Source: Clostridium sp.
GTDB lineage: Bacteria; Bacillota; Clostridia; Lachnospirales; Lachnospiraceae
Direction: 5' to 3'
DNA: 64,000 bases
Assembly: GCA_018377235.1 (NCBI GenBank)
Contig: JAGZZT010000003.1
Location: 62,001 to 126,000, forward strand
Each line of letters opens with the position of its first letter. Positions within the stretch are counted from its first letter, which is position 1. Under the pieces are notes generated by a model. That model searched no databases, was not told the DNA's origin, and saw only the letters and a list, made by a program, of their open reading frames with translations. A program made the translations under genes and the position numbers. Of this stretch, positions 7,617 through 15,886 are shown piece after piece.

Positions 7617-7795
7617 CGAACTTTGTTGAGGCATCAGAATAGATCTGCCCTTTTTGAGCTGTGAACCCAGGCGGACAGGGGGCGGGACTGTTTGATAGAT
7701 GTACCTGTAGGCCCGCGGTTTGAGGACTGCAAGCTGTAACAAACGCGCTTTGTAAGTCCTTAGATGGACGGACTATTACGGAAAGGAGAATTACT
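7617..7795 (+). promoter_or_regulatory. Structured 5' leader of the rpmJ operon
   Basis: A leader of about 180 nt between the promoter and rpmJ. GCGGG (7682-7686) can pair with CCCGC (7712-7716). AGTCC (7755-7759) can pair either with upstream GGACT (7724-7728) or with downstream GGACT (7770-7774), which lies just before the GAAAGGAG ribosome binding site. Such exclusive pairing would suit translational feedback by a ribosomal protein, but no known leader family was recognised. Confidence 0.4.
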
Positions 7796-7909
7796 GTGAA
7801 GGTTAGATCATCGGTTAAACCAATTTGCGAAAAATGCAAGATCATTAAGAGAAAAGGCAGTATCAGAGTAATCTGTGAAAATCCAAAGCATAAACAAAGA
7901 CAGGGCTGA
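7796..7909 (+). CDS. rpmJ: 50S ribosomal protein L36
   Basis: A 37-residue L36 starting at GTG 7796, with AAAGGAG 8 nt upstream and a TGA stop ending at 7909. C11, C14, C27 and H32 form the zinc-ribbon of the zinc-containing L36 type. The sequence MKVRSSVKPICEKC is diagnostic. It is the first gene of the second ribosomal transcript, its usual position after infA. Confidence 0.97.
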   Translation: MKVRSSVKPICEKCKIIKRKGSIRVICENPKHKQRQG

Positions 7910-8043
7910 TAAAAAGTCTGCCTGATTTTTTTCGCACACCGCTTTTCTTATGAACCACCAGGATAAGTTGTTCATATAGAATAAGCATTTAGCATTACTT
8001 GTGGATTGAATGAAAGAAAAACTAATGGAGGTGTACTACACAC

Positions 8044-8412
8044 ATGGCTCGTATTTCAGGTGTTGATTTACCAAGAGAAAAACGTGTAGAGATCGGTTTG
8101 ACTTACATCTACGGTATCGGTAGAGCAAGTTCCAACCGCATTCTTACAGAGGCTGGCGTTAATCCTGACACACGTGTTAAGGACTTAACAGACGACGAGG
8201 TTAAGAAGCTGGCAGCTATTATCGCTGATACTCAGACTGTTGAGGGTGATTTAAGAAGAGAGATCGCCATGAACATCAAGAGACTTCAGGAGATCGGATG
8301 CTACAGAGGAATCCGTCATAGAAAGAGCCTTCCGGTTCGTGGTCAGAAGACAAAGACCAACGCTAGAACACGTAAGGGACCAAGGAAGACAGTAGCAAAT
8401 AAGAAGAAATAA
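8044..8412 (+). CDS. rpsM: 30S ribosomal protein S13
   Basis: A 122-residue S13, which contacts the P-site tRNA and forms bridges to the 50S subunit. Family blocks: MARISGVDLPREKRVEIGLTYIYGIG and the basic tail GQKTKTNARTRKGPRKTVANKKK. ATG at 8044 with GGAGGTG upstream. The 134-nt gap from rpmJ contains no further gene. Confidence 0.98.
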   Translation: MARISGVDLPREKRVEIGLTYIYGIGRASSNRILTEAGVNPDTRVKDLTDDEVKKLAAIIADTQTVEGDLRREIAMNIKRLQEIGCYRGIRHRKSLPVRGQKTKTNARTRKGPRKTVANKKK

Positions 8413-8493
8413 TAAGTAACAAGACAAACGTGAATCAGGTTAGGTGATACTGTTTAACAGGATTCAATATCAGAGAAAGTAGGTTAGTTTAAA

Positions 8494-8895
8494 ATGGCTA
8501 AAAAAGTGTCAACTGCTAAGAAAGTGACAAAAAAGCGTGTAAAGAAAAACGTTGAACGCGGACAGGCGCACATCCAGTCATCTTTTAATAACACAATCGT
8601 TACTTTAACAGATGCACAGGGAAATGCTTTATCTTGGGCAAGTGCAGGCGGTCTGGGATTTAGAGGTTCAAGGAAATCTACTCCATATGCAGCTCAGATG
8701 GCTGCAGAAACTGCAACAAAGGCAGCTCTTATCCACGGATTAAAATCTGTAGACGTTATGGTTAAAGGACCAGGTTCAGGCCGTGAGGCAGCTATCCGCG
8801 CCCTTCAGGCATGTGGTCTGGAAGTAACAAGCATCAAGGACGTAACACCGGTTCCACACAACGGATGCCGTCCGCCGAAGCGCAGAAGAGTCTAA
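8494..8895 (+). CDS. rpsK: 30S ribosomal protein S11
   Basis: A 133-residue S11 of the 30S platform, lining the mRNA exit region. Core blocks: AHIQSSFNNTIVTLTDAQGN, SAGGLGFRGSRKSTPYAAQ, VKGPGSGREAAIRAL and DVTPVPHNGCRPPKRRRV. The ribosome binding site is weak (AGTAGG). The 81-nt gap from rpsM includes a possible TGAATC/GATTCA stem, so its translation may depend partly on coupling or leader structure. Confidence 0.98.
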   Translation: MAKKVSTAKKVTKKRVKKNVERGQAHIQSSFNNTIVTLTDAQGNALSWASAGGLGFRGSRKSTPYAAQMAAETATKAALIHGLKSVDVMVKGPGSGREAAIRALQACGLEVTSIKDVTPVPHNGCRPPKRRRV

Positions 8896-8913
8896 TTTAG
8901 GAGGAGAGTTAAG

Positions 8914-9507
8914 ATGGCAGTAAATAGAGTTCCTGTTCTTAAAAGATGTAGATCTCTTGACCTTGATCCAATTTACTTAGGAATCGACAAGAAATCCAAT
9001 AGAAATTCAAAGAGAGCTAATAAGAAGATGAGCGAGTACGGTCTCCAGTTAAGAGAGAAGCAGAAAGCTAAATTCATCTACGGTGTGTTAGAGAAACCTT
9101 TCAGAAATTACTACGCAAAGGCTTCCAGAATGAACGGACAGGTTGGTACAAACCTGATGATCCTTCTGGAGCTCAGACTGGACAATGTTCTTTTCAGAAT
9201 GGGCTTTGGCCGCACAAGAAAAGAGACAAGACAGATCATTGACCACAAGCACGTTCTTGTAAACGGCAAGTGCGTAAACATCCCGTCCTACCAGGTTAAG
9301 GCCGGCGATGTAATCGAGATCAAAGAGAAATATAAATCTTCACAGAGATATAAAGACGTATTAGAGGTAACAGCAGGAAGACTTGTACCAGCTTGGTTAG
9401 AGGCTGATCAGGAGAACTTAAAGGGTACAGTAAAAGAGTTACCGTCCAGAGACGAGATTGATGTTCCTGTAAACGAAGTGCTTATCGTCGAGTTATACTC
9501 CAAATAA
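8914..9507 (+). CDS. rpsD: 30S ribosomal protein S4
   Basis: A 197-residue S4, a primary 16S rRNA binder and, in several bacteria, an autogenous regulator of its operon. The N-terminal RNA-binding part is followed by the S4 domain (LELRLDNVLFRMGFGRTRKETRQIIDHKHVLVNGKCVNIPSYQVKAGD). The N-terminus lacks the CxxC zinc pair seen in some S4 proteins (it begins MAVNRVPVLKRCRSLDL). AGGAGG precedes the ATG. Confidence 0.98.
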   Translation: MAVNRVPVLKRCRSLDLDPIYLGIDKKSNRNSKRANKKMSEYGLQLREKQKAKFIYGVLEKPFRNYYAKASRMNGQVGTNLMILLELRLDNVLFRMGFGRTRKETRQIIDHKHVLVNGKCVNIPSYQVKAGDVIEIKEKYKSSQRYKDVLEVTAGRLVPAWLEADQENLKGTVKELPSRDEIDVPVNEVLIVELYSK

Positions 9508-9551
9508 TTAAGGGCAGTCCTTAATTAACTTCCCAAAAGGAGGGGTTAGTA

Positions 9552-10511
9552 GTGTTCGATTTTGAAAAACCGAAAATTGAAATTGCTGAGATTTCAGAAG
9601 ACAAAAGATATGGCAAGTTTGTAGTGGAACCCCTCGAGAGAGGCTATGGCACTACATTAGGAAATTCTTTAAGAAGAATTATGCTCTCTTCTTTGCCTGG
9701 AGCAGCAGTAAGTCAGGTGAAAATCGACGGCGTTCTGCATGAGTTCAGTTCCATCCCCGGCGTAAAAGAGGATGTAACTGAGATTATCATGAATATCAAG
9801 AGTCTGGCAATCAAGAACAGCAGTGAGACGAACGAGCCTAAGACAGCTTATATTGAGTTTGAGGGCGAGGGCGTCGTGACAGCAGCCGATATCAATGCAG
9901 ATTCTGACATTGAGATTTTAAACCCTGAGCAGGTAATTGCTACTCTCAGCGGCGGCGCTGACAGCAAGTTCTACATGGAGCTGACTATCACGAAGGGACG
10001 CGGATACATCAGCGCAGACAAGAATAAGAGCGATGACCTTCCAATCGGAGTTATTGCGGTAGATTCCATCTACACTCCTGTTGAGCGTGTGAATATGGCC
10101 GTTGAGAATACTCGTGTAGGACAGGTTACGGATTATGATAAACTGACTCTGGATGTTTACACAAACGGAACCCTGGCTCCAGACGAGGCGGTGAGCCTTG
10201 CTGCTAAGGTATTAAGCGAGCATCTGAACCTTTTCATTGACCTCTCCGAGAATGCCAAAACTGCTGAGGTTATGGTAGAGAAGGAAGACAATGAGAAGGA
10301 GAAAGTTCTCGAGATGAACATTGATGAACTGGAATTATCCGTCCGTTCATACAACTGTTTAAAACGCGCAGGCATCAACACAGTGGAGGAGCTGTGCAAC
10401 AGAACTCCGGAGGATATGATGAAGGTGAGAAACCTTGGACGCAAATCCTTAGAAGAGGTGCTTGCAAAATTAAAGGAGTTAGGCTTACAGCTTAACCCAA
10501 GCGAGGAATAG
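9552..10511 (+). CDS. rpoA: DNA-directed RNA polymerase alpha subunit
   Basis: A 319-residue alpha subunit; the dimer scaffolds RNA polymerase assembly and its C-terminal domain contacts UP elements and activators. The N-terminal domain shows VEPLERGYGTTLGNSLRRIMLSSLPG and the C-terminal domain LELSVRSYNCLKRAGINTVEEL with RNLGRKSLEEVLAKLKELGL. Start is GTG at 9552, placed by AAAAGGAGGGG and the MFDFEKPKIE N-terminus. It is 44 nt after rpsD, with rplQ following. Confidence 0.98.
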   Translation: MFDFEKPKIEIAEISEDKRYGKFVVEPLERGYGTTLGNSLRRIMLSSLPGAAVSQVKIDGVLHEFSSIPGVKEDVTEIIMNIKSLAIKNSSETNEPKTAYIEFEGEGVVTAADINADSDIEILNPEQVIATLSGGADSKFYMELTITKGRGYISADKNKSDDLPIGVIAVDSIYTPVERVNMAVENTRVGQVTDYDKLTLDVYTNGTLAPDEAVSLAAKVLSEHLNLFIDLSENAKTAEVMVEKEDNEKEKVLEMNIDELELSVRSYNCLKRAGINTVEELCNRTPEDMMKVRNLGRKSLEEVLAKLKELGLQLNPSEE

Positions 10512-10616
10512 AAGAGATATCTTCTGCCTCATTCAGACTGATTTATGGACAAAAAGCATCCGCCCAGTAAGCCCGAAGACGCATGGACGGATGTTCCACA
10601 AATGGAGGATATTATA

Positions 10617-11153
10617 ATGGCAGGATATAGAAAGCTGGGAAGAACTTCCAGCCAGAGAAAAGCATTATTAAGAAGCCAGGTTACAAACCTGTTATACAAC
10701 GGAAAGATCGTTACAACTGAGGCAAGAGCTAAGGAAGTAAAGAAGATCGCCGAGGGCTTAATTGCACTTGCAGTTAAGGAGAAGGACAACTTCGATACAG
10801 TTAAGGTTACAGCAAAGGTTGCTAAGAAGGACGCTGACGGCAAGAGAGTAAAGGAAGTCGTTGACGGCAAGAAAGTAACTGTTTACGAGGAAGTAGAGAA
10901 AGAGATCAAGAAGGACAGACCGTCCAGACTTCATGCAAGAAGACAGATGTTAAAGGTTCTCTACAACGTAACAGAGGTTCCGACAGCTAAGGCTGGAAGA
11001 AAGAAAAACACAAAGTCTGTTGACCTTGTAGCTAAGATGTTCGACGAGATCGCTCCGAAGTACGCTAACCGCAACGGTGGTTACACAAGAATCGTAAAGA
11101 TCGGTCTTCGTAAGGGCGATGCAGCTATGGAAGTTTTACTTGAGTTAGTATAA
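10617..11153 (+). CDS. rplQ: 50S ribosomal protein L17
   Basis: A 178-residue L17. The start at ATG 10617 (MAGYRKLGRTSSQRKALLRSQ) is preferred over an in-frame ATG at 10545 because ATGGAGGAT gives a ribosome binding site and L17 always begins near MxxRKLGR. The protein is longer than the ~120-residue E. coli form because of a basic-acidic insert around residues 60-105, common in Clostridia. It ends the alpha operon at a strong terminator. Confidence 0.96.
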   Translation: MAGYRKLGRTSSQRKALLRSQVTNLLYNGKIVTTEARAKEVKKIAEGLIALAVKEKDNFDTVKVTAKVAKKDADGKRVKEVVDGKKVTVYEEVEKEIKKDRPSRLHARRQMLKVLYNVTEVPTAKAGRKKNTKSVDLVAKMFDEIAPKYANRNGGYTRIVKIGLRKGDAAMEVLLELV

Positions 11154-11179
11154 GTTTCATATCTCAATTCAGAATAGTT

Positions 11180-11214
11180 AAAACCCCTTCGGGAATTTTC
11201 CCGAAGGGGTTTTT
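11180..11214 (+). terminator. Intrinsic terminator between rplQ and the convergent SARP gene
   Basis: AACCCCTTCGGGA pairs with TCCCGAAGGGGTT, followed by TTT on the plus strand. A-residues on the left arm mean it could also act on the minus strand, ending the convergent regulator gene whose stop lies 23 nt further on. Confidence 0.92.
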
Positions 11215-11236
11215 GCGATTTCACATACAAATCTAT

Positions 11237-12478
11237 TTACAAATTACTGTCTAACTGTCTTAAAGAATATTCAAGAATAATATCATTTCTGGGATAAAGG
11301 TTTCTGTATGACTGCATGATGCGTTTCACAGCCTGCAGTGCCCTTTCTCTGGAATTATCCTCAGCTACCGGCAAAAGAAGAACATATTGTTTAGAACTAT
11401 ACCGGCTGAATGTATCGCCTTTCCGCAGCGTGGTACTGACTGCCTGATAGAGAGAGTCCATCGCCCGTTTCAGCGTCTGTGTGCGCAGCGATTTCTGCTC
11501 GAGTACAGTCAGGGAAAACAAGCACAGATAAGCACAGCCTCCTGTGCGTGAAATACCCCGCATGGTTATGCGGCAGAGATCTGTGAAAACTGCATATTCA
11601 CAGAAATAAGCTCCCTGCTCTATAAAATGGAGAGATTTTTCAGCCAGCTGTGCTGCGATGATATCGATATCATCGGCCTTGGAATGGCTGCTGGAACTGA
11701 TGATTTTGTACAGCGAAGTAAAAGAATCTGACAGAGGAGGAAATTCGCTGGGATGTCTGTAACAGCTGTCTAAAACAGCCTGGTAGTGTTCGATTGCCAT
11801 AGTCTGGCTGCCGTTTAAGTAGAGCGCGTAAATCAGGTTGTAGTGGGACTTTTCATCATAAGGAGACTGAGAGAGTACCTGCCGACATAAGGCAACGACC
11901 TGCGGATAATTTTCATCCTGCATTAAAATCTCCATATAATAGTGCGCTGTCTTTAAAAACAGAGAGGAGTAGTATGTATGAATGGGAATTACCCAGGGTT
12001 CTGAGGCGGAATTGGGCAGAAATTCTCCTTTATATAAATCAATGGCCTTTTGGCAGAGGGAGGGAAGGTGTTTCCTGTTTTTTTCCATGAAAATCTGGCT
12101 GCACAGTTGATCGAATTGGCGGGAATCTATTTTAGTCTGAAAAGAAGGATTCCAGCGGTATGTACCGTTTTGCTGAATCAGCAGGCTGGATGCAGGGATA
12201 GGAAGGGGTTCCAGCAGTTTTCTGGCTCGAAATACGAGAGATTTTAAGGAGCCGGACGGACTGGAAAGTTCGATATCGCGCCACAGAATACTGACCAATT
12301 CAGAAGCAGATATTTCCCGTTTTTGAAATGCAATCAGATATTGGATTAGAAGCCATGCTTTTCTTGAGGGACTGTCCTCCTCACGGATTGTTATCTCCCC
12401 TATGGTAATAGAAAAGCCGCCCAGCATCTGGACATGTATAGTATCAGAAGACGAAATTTTTGAATTCATAGCAATCAT
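11237..12478 (-). CDS. SARP/BTAD-family transcriptional activator with GGDEF-like tail
   Basis: A 413-residue cytosolic protein. Residues ~15-110 look like the OmpR-type winged helix of SARP regulators (VQMLGGFSITIGE, then SRKAWLLIQYLIAFQKREISASELVSILW and LKSLVFRARKLL). Residues ~117-265 look like the helical BTAD domain (FDQLC, AIDLYKGEFLP, YPQVVALCRQVLSQSPYDEKSHYNLIYALYLNG). The last ~120 residues resemble a degenerate GGDEF fold: LRKGDTFSRYSSKQYVLLLP occupies the place of the RxGGDEF strand, with SSKQY where GGDEF would be, so it is not expected to be catalytic. It is divergent from the fibro-slime gene and probably regulates it (see the direct repeats at 12606). ATG at 12478 is very close to its GAGGTG site; the ATG at 12469 is an alternative. 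Confidence 0.8.
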   Translation of the reverse strand: MIAMNSKISSSDTIHVQMLGGFSITIGEITIREEDSPSRKAWLLIQYLIAFQKREISASELVSILWRDIELSSPSGSLKSLVFRARKLLEPLPIPASSLLIQQNGTYRWNPSFQTKIDSRQFDQLCSQIFMEKNRKHLPSLCQKAIDLYKGEFLPNSASEPWVIPIHTYYSSLFLKTAHYYMEILMQDENYPQVVALCRQVLSQSPYDEKSHYNLIYALYLNGSQTMAIEHYQAVLDSCYRHPSEFPPLSDSFTSLYKIISSSSHSKADDIDIIAAQLAEKSLHFIEQGAYFCEYAVFTDLCRITMRGISRTGGCAYLCLFSLTVLEQKSLRTQTLKRAMDSLYQAVSTTLRKGDTFSRYSSKQYVLLLPVAEDNSRERALQAVKRIMQSYRNLYPRNDIILEYSLRQLDSNL

Positions 12479-12550
12479 TTCACCTCAGCTTGATCCTTTC
12501 TTGTTTTACTGTTTTATTTTTAAAAGGATACGGAACAGTTATTCTTAATT

Positions 12551-12579
12551 ATTGTAGAATGTGAGATTGTAAAAGTCCA
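12551..12579 (-). promoter_or_regulatory. Probable promoter of the SARP-type regulator gene
   Basis: Read on the minus strand: TGGACT (12579-12574), 17-bp spacer, TACAAT (12556-12551). The -35 matches consensus at four of six positions. It gives a leader of about 65 nt. It is only ~27 bp from the first direct repeat of the divergent promoter, so the two could influence each other. Confidence 0.45.
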
Positions 12580-12605
12580 GCAAAAGTTTGAAAATCAATG
12601 TTGTT

Positions 12606-12638
12606 TGTAACCGCTGTGTAACCACAGCACTTTATAAT
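12606..12638 (+). promoter_or_regulatory. SARP-type direct-repeat operator and -10 of the fibro-slime promoter
   Basis: TGTAACC (12606-12612), 4-bp spacer GCTG, TGTAACC (12617-12623), then 9 bp and TATAAT (12633-12638). No -35 consensus exists (ACCGCT at that position). Two identical 7-mers at an 11-bp pitch, the second just upstream of a good -10, is the arrangement known for Streptomyces SARP targets. A similar arrangement is at 19196-19228. Confidence 0.7.
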
Positions 12639-12712
12639 ATTGCTGTATTCTTAAGAAAATATTAACATGACAGTGAAAAATGAAAAATAGAAAAATGAGC
12701 AGGGGTGAGGAA

Positions 12713-15700
12713 ATGAAAAGAATCAGAAGAAAAATCAAGAGAAAAGTGGCCGCCCTTCTGGCCGCCTGTGTGGCAGTAACCTCCTTTCCAGGTAATGCCT
12801 TTGGCGCAGAAACTGCAGGTATTGGAAAAGACGATACTTCTGAACATGTGACAATCCGCCTGGAACAGGATAGATTAAAGCAGGCTGTAGAAGACGCGGT
12901 AAGAGGCGGTGAAGAGTATTCAGAGAAATTGAAATTTTACTCTGAGGACAGCAATGAAACAGAGGCAGAGCTGTATAATCAGCTGTTTCGTGATGGAGTT
13001 CTCTACGAGGTTTCACTGGAAGCAGCTATGGCAGCTACGCCTTCTGACGCAGAAACAGAAGATGGAGAGGTAACAATTCTTGTCCGCCCGGATTTCAATG
13101 GAGAGACATTGAATGGAGTGTGGAATCAGGCGAGTCCTTCAGATGCTGATGCGCAGGAAGACAAAGCAACTCCGTCAGATGTGAGGAAAACTGGAAAGGC
13201 AACTGATTCAGATGCAGAGTGGTCCTGCTACCAGGTGACAGGAAACGAGCAGATTATTCTTTTGTTCCGAAATACCAGCGATAATGAAATCACTTATCAA
13301 ATTGAGGTAGACGGAATGCTGGCGCCGGAGATTGTGGTTCCGTCAGGAGCTGCACTTGTATCAAATCTGGCCAGCGAATCTGACGCAGAGGAGCTGGAAG
13401 AGGAGGAAGAGGAAATGCCTGAAGAAGAGAAGGAGTTTTCTGAGGGCGGAAGTATATCAGGCGGAAACTCTGGAAATGAAAGTACAGGCACTGAAAATGA
13501 AACAGAAGATTCTGAGTCCGAAGCACCTTCCGAGGATGGGGAAGAGCAGGTTCCTTCTGAGGATGAGGATACAGAGACTTCCGAAGACAGCGGAAATTCT
13601 GATATGGATCAGGAGTCAGGAGAGAGCGGAGAGGAGGACAAGGAACCAGAGGACAGTTCAGAACCAGAGAAACCTGATACAGGAAAGGGAGAAGATACAG
13701 AAAGCGGTTCTGGAGACACAGATCACAGTTCTTCCCAAGACAAGGAAACGGATAAAGATGATTTCGCAGGTTCTTCTGATAAGGCAGACGGAAAAGAGGA
13801 AGGAAACTCTGGAAAGGGAGACAGCAGCCAGGATTCTGACGGAAAGGAAGGAAACGAAGAGAAGAGCGTGGAAGCGCTGACTCTTTCCAATCATCTGGTT
13901 CCCAGAGTGGCTGCCGTAGGTCCATCTGGTGAGGAATATGATCCGGAAGCCAGCGGATTGACTCCAGAAGAGGAGTGGGAGCTGTTTCAGGAAGAGGGCG
14001 AGGAAGAAGATGAGGAAGAAGAGGAGACTGACAGCTATACTGACGAACTGTCAGTGATGTCAGAGGTGTCTGCTTCAGGCATGGCGGGAACGGTGCTGGA
14101 ACCAGTTCTTGTTAAGAGAGAAAAATATTCATTCTTCCGCTCTGCGCTGTTTGGAACCAGCAAACCGATAGCTGCTGCCGCTTATGTAACAACACTTAAT
14201 GAGCTTGGAACAGCTGCAGCTGCAGAGTCTGATTTTACAGTCGACCTGTTTGATTATGGAACTTTTAACCCAAATGTGCCGGCCAGAGTCAATAATACTG
14301 CTGATTGGAGCTACAGCAAAAGCAATGGCACAGCAGGATTTAATTCACTGGTTAGTACAAACAGCGGGAAAGGCTGGAATGACGCTGGAAACACCAAGAT
14401 AGATAATAATAACGGAGATTTTGTTATTCTGCCAGTACCAGACCGAGGTGGCAAAAATCCTGGAATGACAGTAGCCGATTCACTGGTTCGCGGAATCGTA
14501 GAGAGGGAATATAAAGACGGAGCCGATGGACTGAGATTTAGCAGCTCTCTTCGTCAGCTTGAACCATATGGAAATACTATTTTTCCAAATGAAGAACAGT
14601 ACGAAGAGATGAAAAAAGCTCTTGGCAATGAGGTAACAAATAATTTTAAAGCATACTATGATGTTCCCCTGCCTCTCAGTAAAGAAGGAAACCACTACAG
14701 AATTTCATCAGATGAGAATTATATAGTAGGAAAGGTAAATCAGACAACTGGAAAGAGGGAGATAGAACTTCGGGACTTAAACAGCACAGGTGAGAACAAC
14801 AGAGACGAACCATATGTAGGAGGAAAGGGGTTCTGGCCATTAAACGACGGCCCTTACAATAAAGACACGAGCAAAGGCGGAAACCAGAACTTCGGTATGA
14901 AGTTTTCAACAGATTTTTATCTTCCTGAGAGCGGAACCTGGGATGGAAAGGATTTAATGTTTGAATTCCGGGGCGATGACGATGTGTGGGTATTTATAGA
15001 TGGAAAACTGGTTTTGGATATGGGAGGACTCCACAGCGCCATCGAAGGCAAGATTAATTTTAAAACAGGCTACACGGAAATCGGAGGAATGGGAGATAAG
15101 AATAAAATCAAAGAATATCCAATCCTCGACGGCGGCAATAGTGCTCTGAAAGCATTTGATATAAGCACAGGTTATGTGGCAGGCTATATTTATGGAGATA
15201 TTAATAAAGCAGAGGCCAATGCAGAGGCAGCCGGTGTGAAAAAAGGAAATATTGAAAGTGAACGATGTCTGGAATTAACCAGAGGAGAGACGCATACACT
15301 GGACTTCTACCTGGTGGAAAGAGCTCCCTACGGTTCCAACTGTACCATCGATTTTACACTTCCTATCGTACCTAAGGGCAGTTTAAATGTTGTAAAGGAG
15401 GCAGAGGGAACAGAAAAAACGCCGGGCGCTGACTATGAATTTAAAATTCAGAAGAAAGATAAAGACGGCACGTGGAAAGACTATTCTGCAGAGGGAGTGG
15501 AGAATGGGTCCTTTACTTTGAAAAAAGATGGAATGAAAAATATTCCAGTTGATAACAAAGGAACATACCGGATCTCTGAGATAAACGGAAATGGCGCTGT
15601 AACTACAACCTGGACAGGGGATGGAAAAACAGTAAAAGATGAGAATGAAGCAGTCTGGCAGGTCATTGAGGTGAATGATATTACAAAGGGATATACAGCA

Positions 15701-15886
15701 ACCTGTATTAACAGCTTTATAGACAGAAGCCAGACACATGGCCTTACAGTGACAAAACAGGTGGAAGGCCAGGAACTTGTGCCGGAATCTGTAAAGTTTC
15801 CGTTTAAAATCAGCCTGGATGCGTCAAAATGTGAGGGAGAATTAAATGTCACTTATACAGCTCCAGATGCACCGGAAAAAAGGTGA
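12713..15886 (+). CDS. Fibro-slime/Cna-B-like giant surface protein, 5' part (frameshifted)
   Basis: The N-terminal 1057 residues of a large secreted protein. ATG at 12713 has AGGGGTGAGG upstream and gives a clear signal peptide (MKRIRRKIKRKVAALLAACVAV, cleavage near NAFGA). Residues ~100-220 contain repeated A[TS]xSDA motifs; ~220-395 are an acidic Ser/Glu/Asp-rich stalk; ~600-900 hold a fibro-slime domain with RGDDDVWVFIDGKLVLDMGG near residue 750; then Cna-B/DUF7601-like beta-sandwich domains. Translation stops at TGA 15884 in the middle of such a domain. Adding one A to the A6 run at 15876-15881 joins it to the next frame, giving ~1754 residues. This is a real frameshift, a phase-variable tract or a sequencing error. 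Likely an adhesin or matrix component. Confidence 0.85.
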   Translation: MKRIRRKIKRKVAALLAACVAVTSFPGNAFGAETAGIGKDDTSEHVTIRLEQDRLKQAVEDAVRGGEEYSEKLKFYSEDSNETEAELYNQLFRDGVLYEVSLEAAMAATPSDAETEDGEVTILVRPDFNGETLNGVWNQASPSDADAQEDKATPSDVRKTGKATDSDAEWSCYQVTGNEQIILLFRNTSDNEITYQIEVDGMLAPEIVVPSGAALVSNLASESDAEELEEEEEEMPEEEKEFSEGGSISGGNSGNESTGTENETEDSESEAPSEDGEEQVPSEDEDTETSEDSGNSDMDQESGESGEEDKEPEDSSEPEKPDTGKGEDTESGSGDTDHSSSQDKETDKDDFAGSSDKADGKEEGNSGKGDSSQDSDGKEGNEEKSVEALTLSNHLVPRVAAVGPSGEEYDPEASGLTPEEEWELFQEEGEEEDEEEEETDSYTDELSVMSEVSASGMAGTVLEPVLVKREKYSFFRSALFGTSKPIAAAAYVTTLNELGTAAAAESDFTVDLFDYGTFNPNVPARVNNTADWSYSKSNGTAGFNSLVSTNSGKGWNDAGNTKIDNNNGDFVILPVPDRGGKNPGMTVADSLVRGIVEREYKDGADGLRFSSSLRQLEPYGNTIFPNEEQYEEMKKALGNEVTNNFKAYYDVPLPLSKEGNHYRISSDENYIVGKVNQTTGKREIELRDLNSTGENNRDEPYVGGKGFWPLNDGPYNKDTSKGGNQNFGMKFSTDFYLPESGTWDGKDLMFEFRGDDDVWVFIDGKLVLDMGGLHSAIEGKINFKTGYTEIGGMGDKNKIKEYPILDGGNSALKAFDISTGYVAGYIYGDINKAEANAEAAGVKKGNIESERCLELTRGETHTLDFYLVERAPYGSNCTIDFTLPIVPKGSLNVVKEAEGTEKTPGADYEFKIQKKDKDGTWKDYSAEGVENGSFTLKKDGMKNIPVDNKGTYRISEINGNGAVTTTWTGDGKTVKDENEAVWQVIEVNDITKGYTATCINSFIDRSQTHGLTVTKQVEGQELVPESVKFPFKISLDASKCEGELNVTYTAPDAPEKR

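Noticed and set aside
10545..10616. N-terminal 24-residue extension of L17
   Set aside because: The L17 family starts at MxxRKLGR; a ribosome binding site precedes ATG 10617, and the extension is not conserved-looking.
13290..13925. Long minus-strand and alternate-frame plus-strand frames opposite the acidic stalk of the fibro-slime gene
   Set aside because: They arise from the biased GAA/GAG/TCT composition; their translations are low-complexity Leu/Pro/Ser or Lys/Arg/Glu with no domain.
15876..15886. Programmed -1 ribosomal frameshift at A AAA AAG
   Set aside because: The zero-frame codons there are GAA AAA AGG, not AAA AAG, so the heptamer is out of phase for the standard mechanism. Indel or tract variation is simpler.
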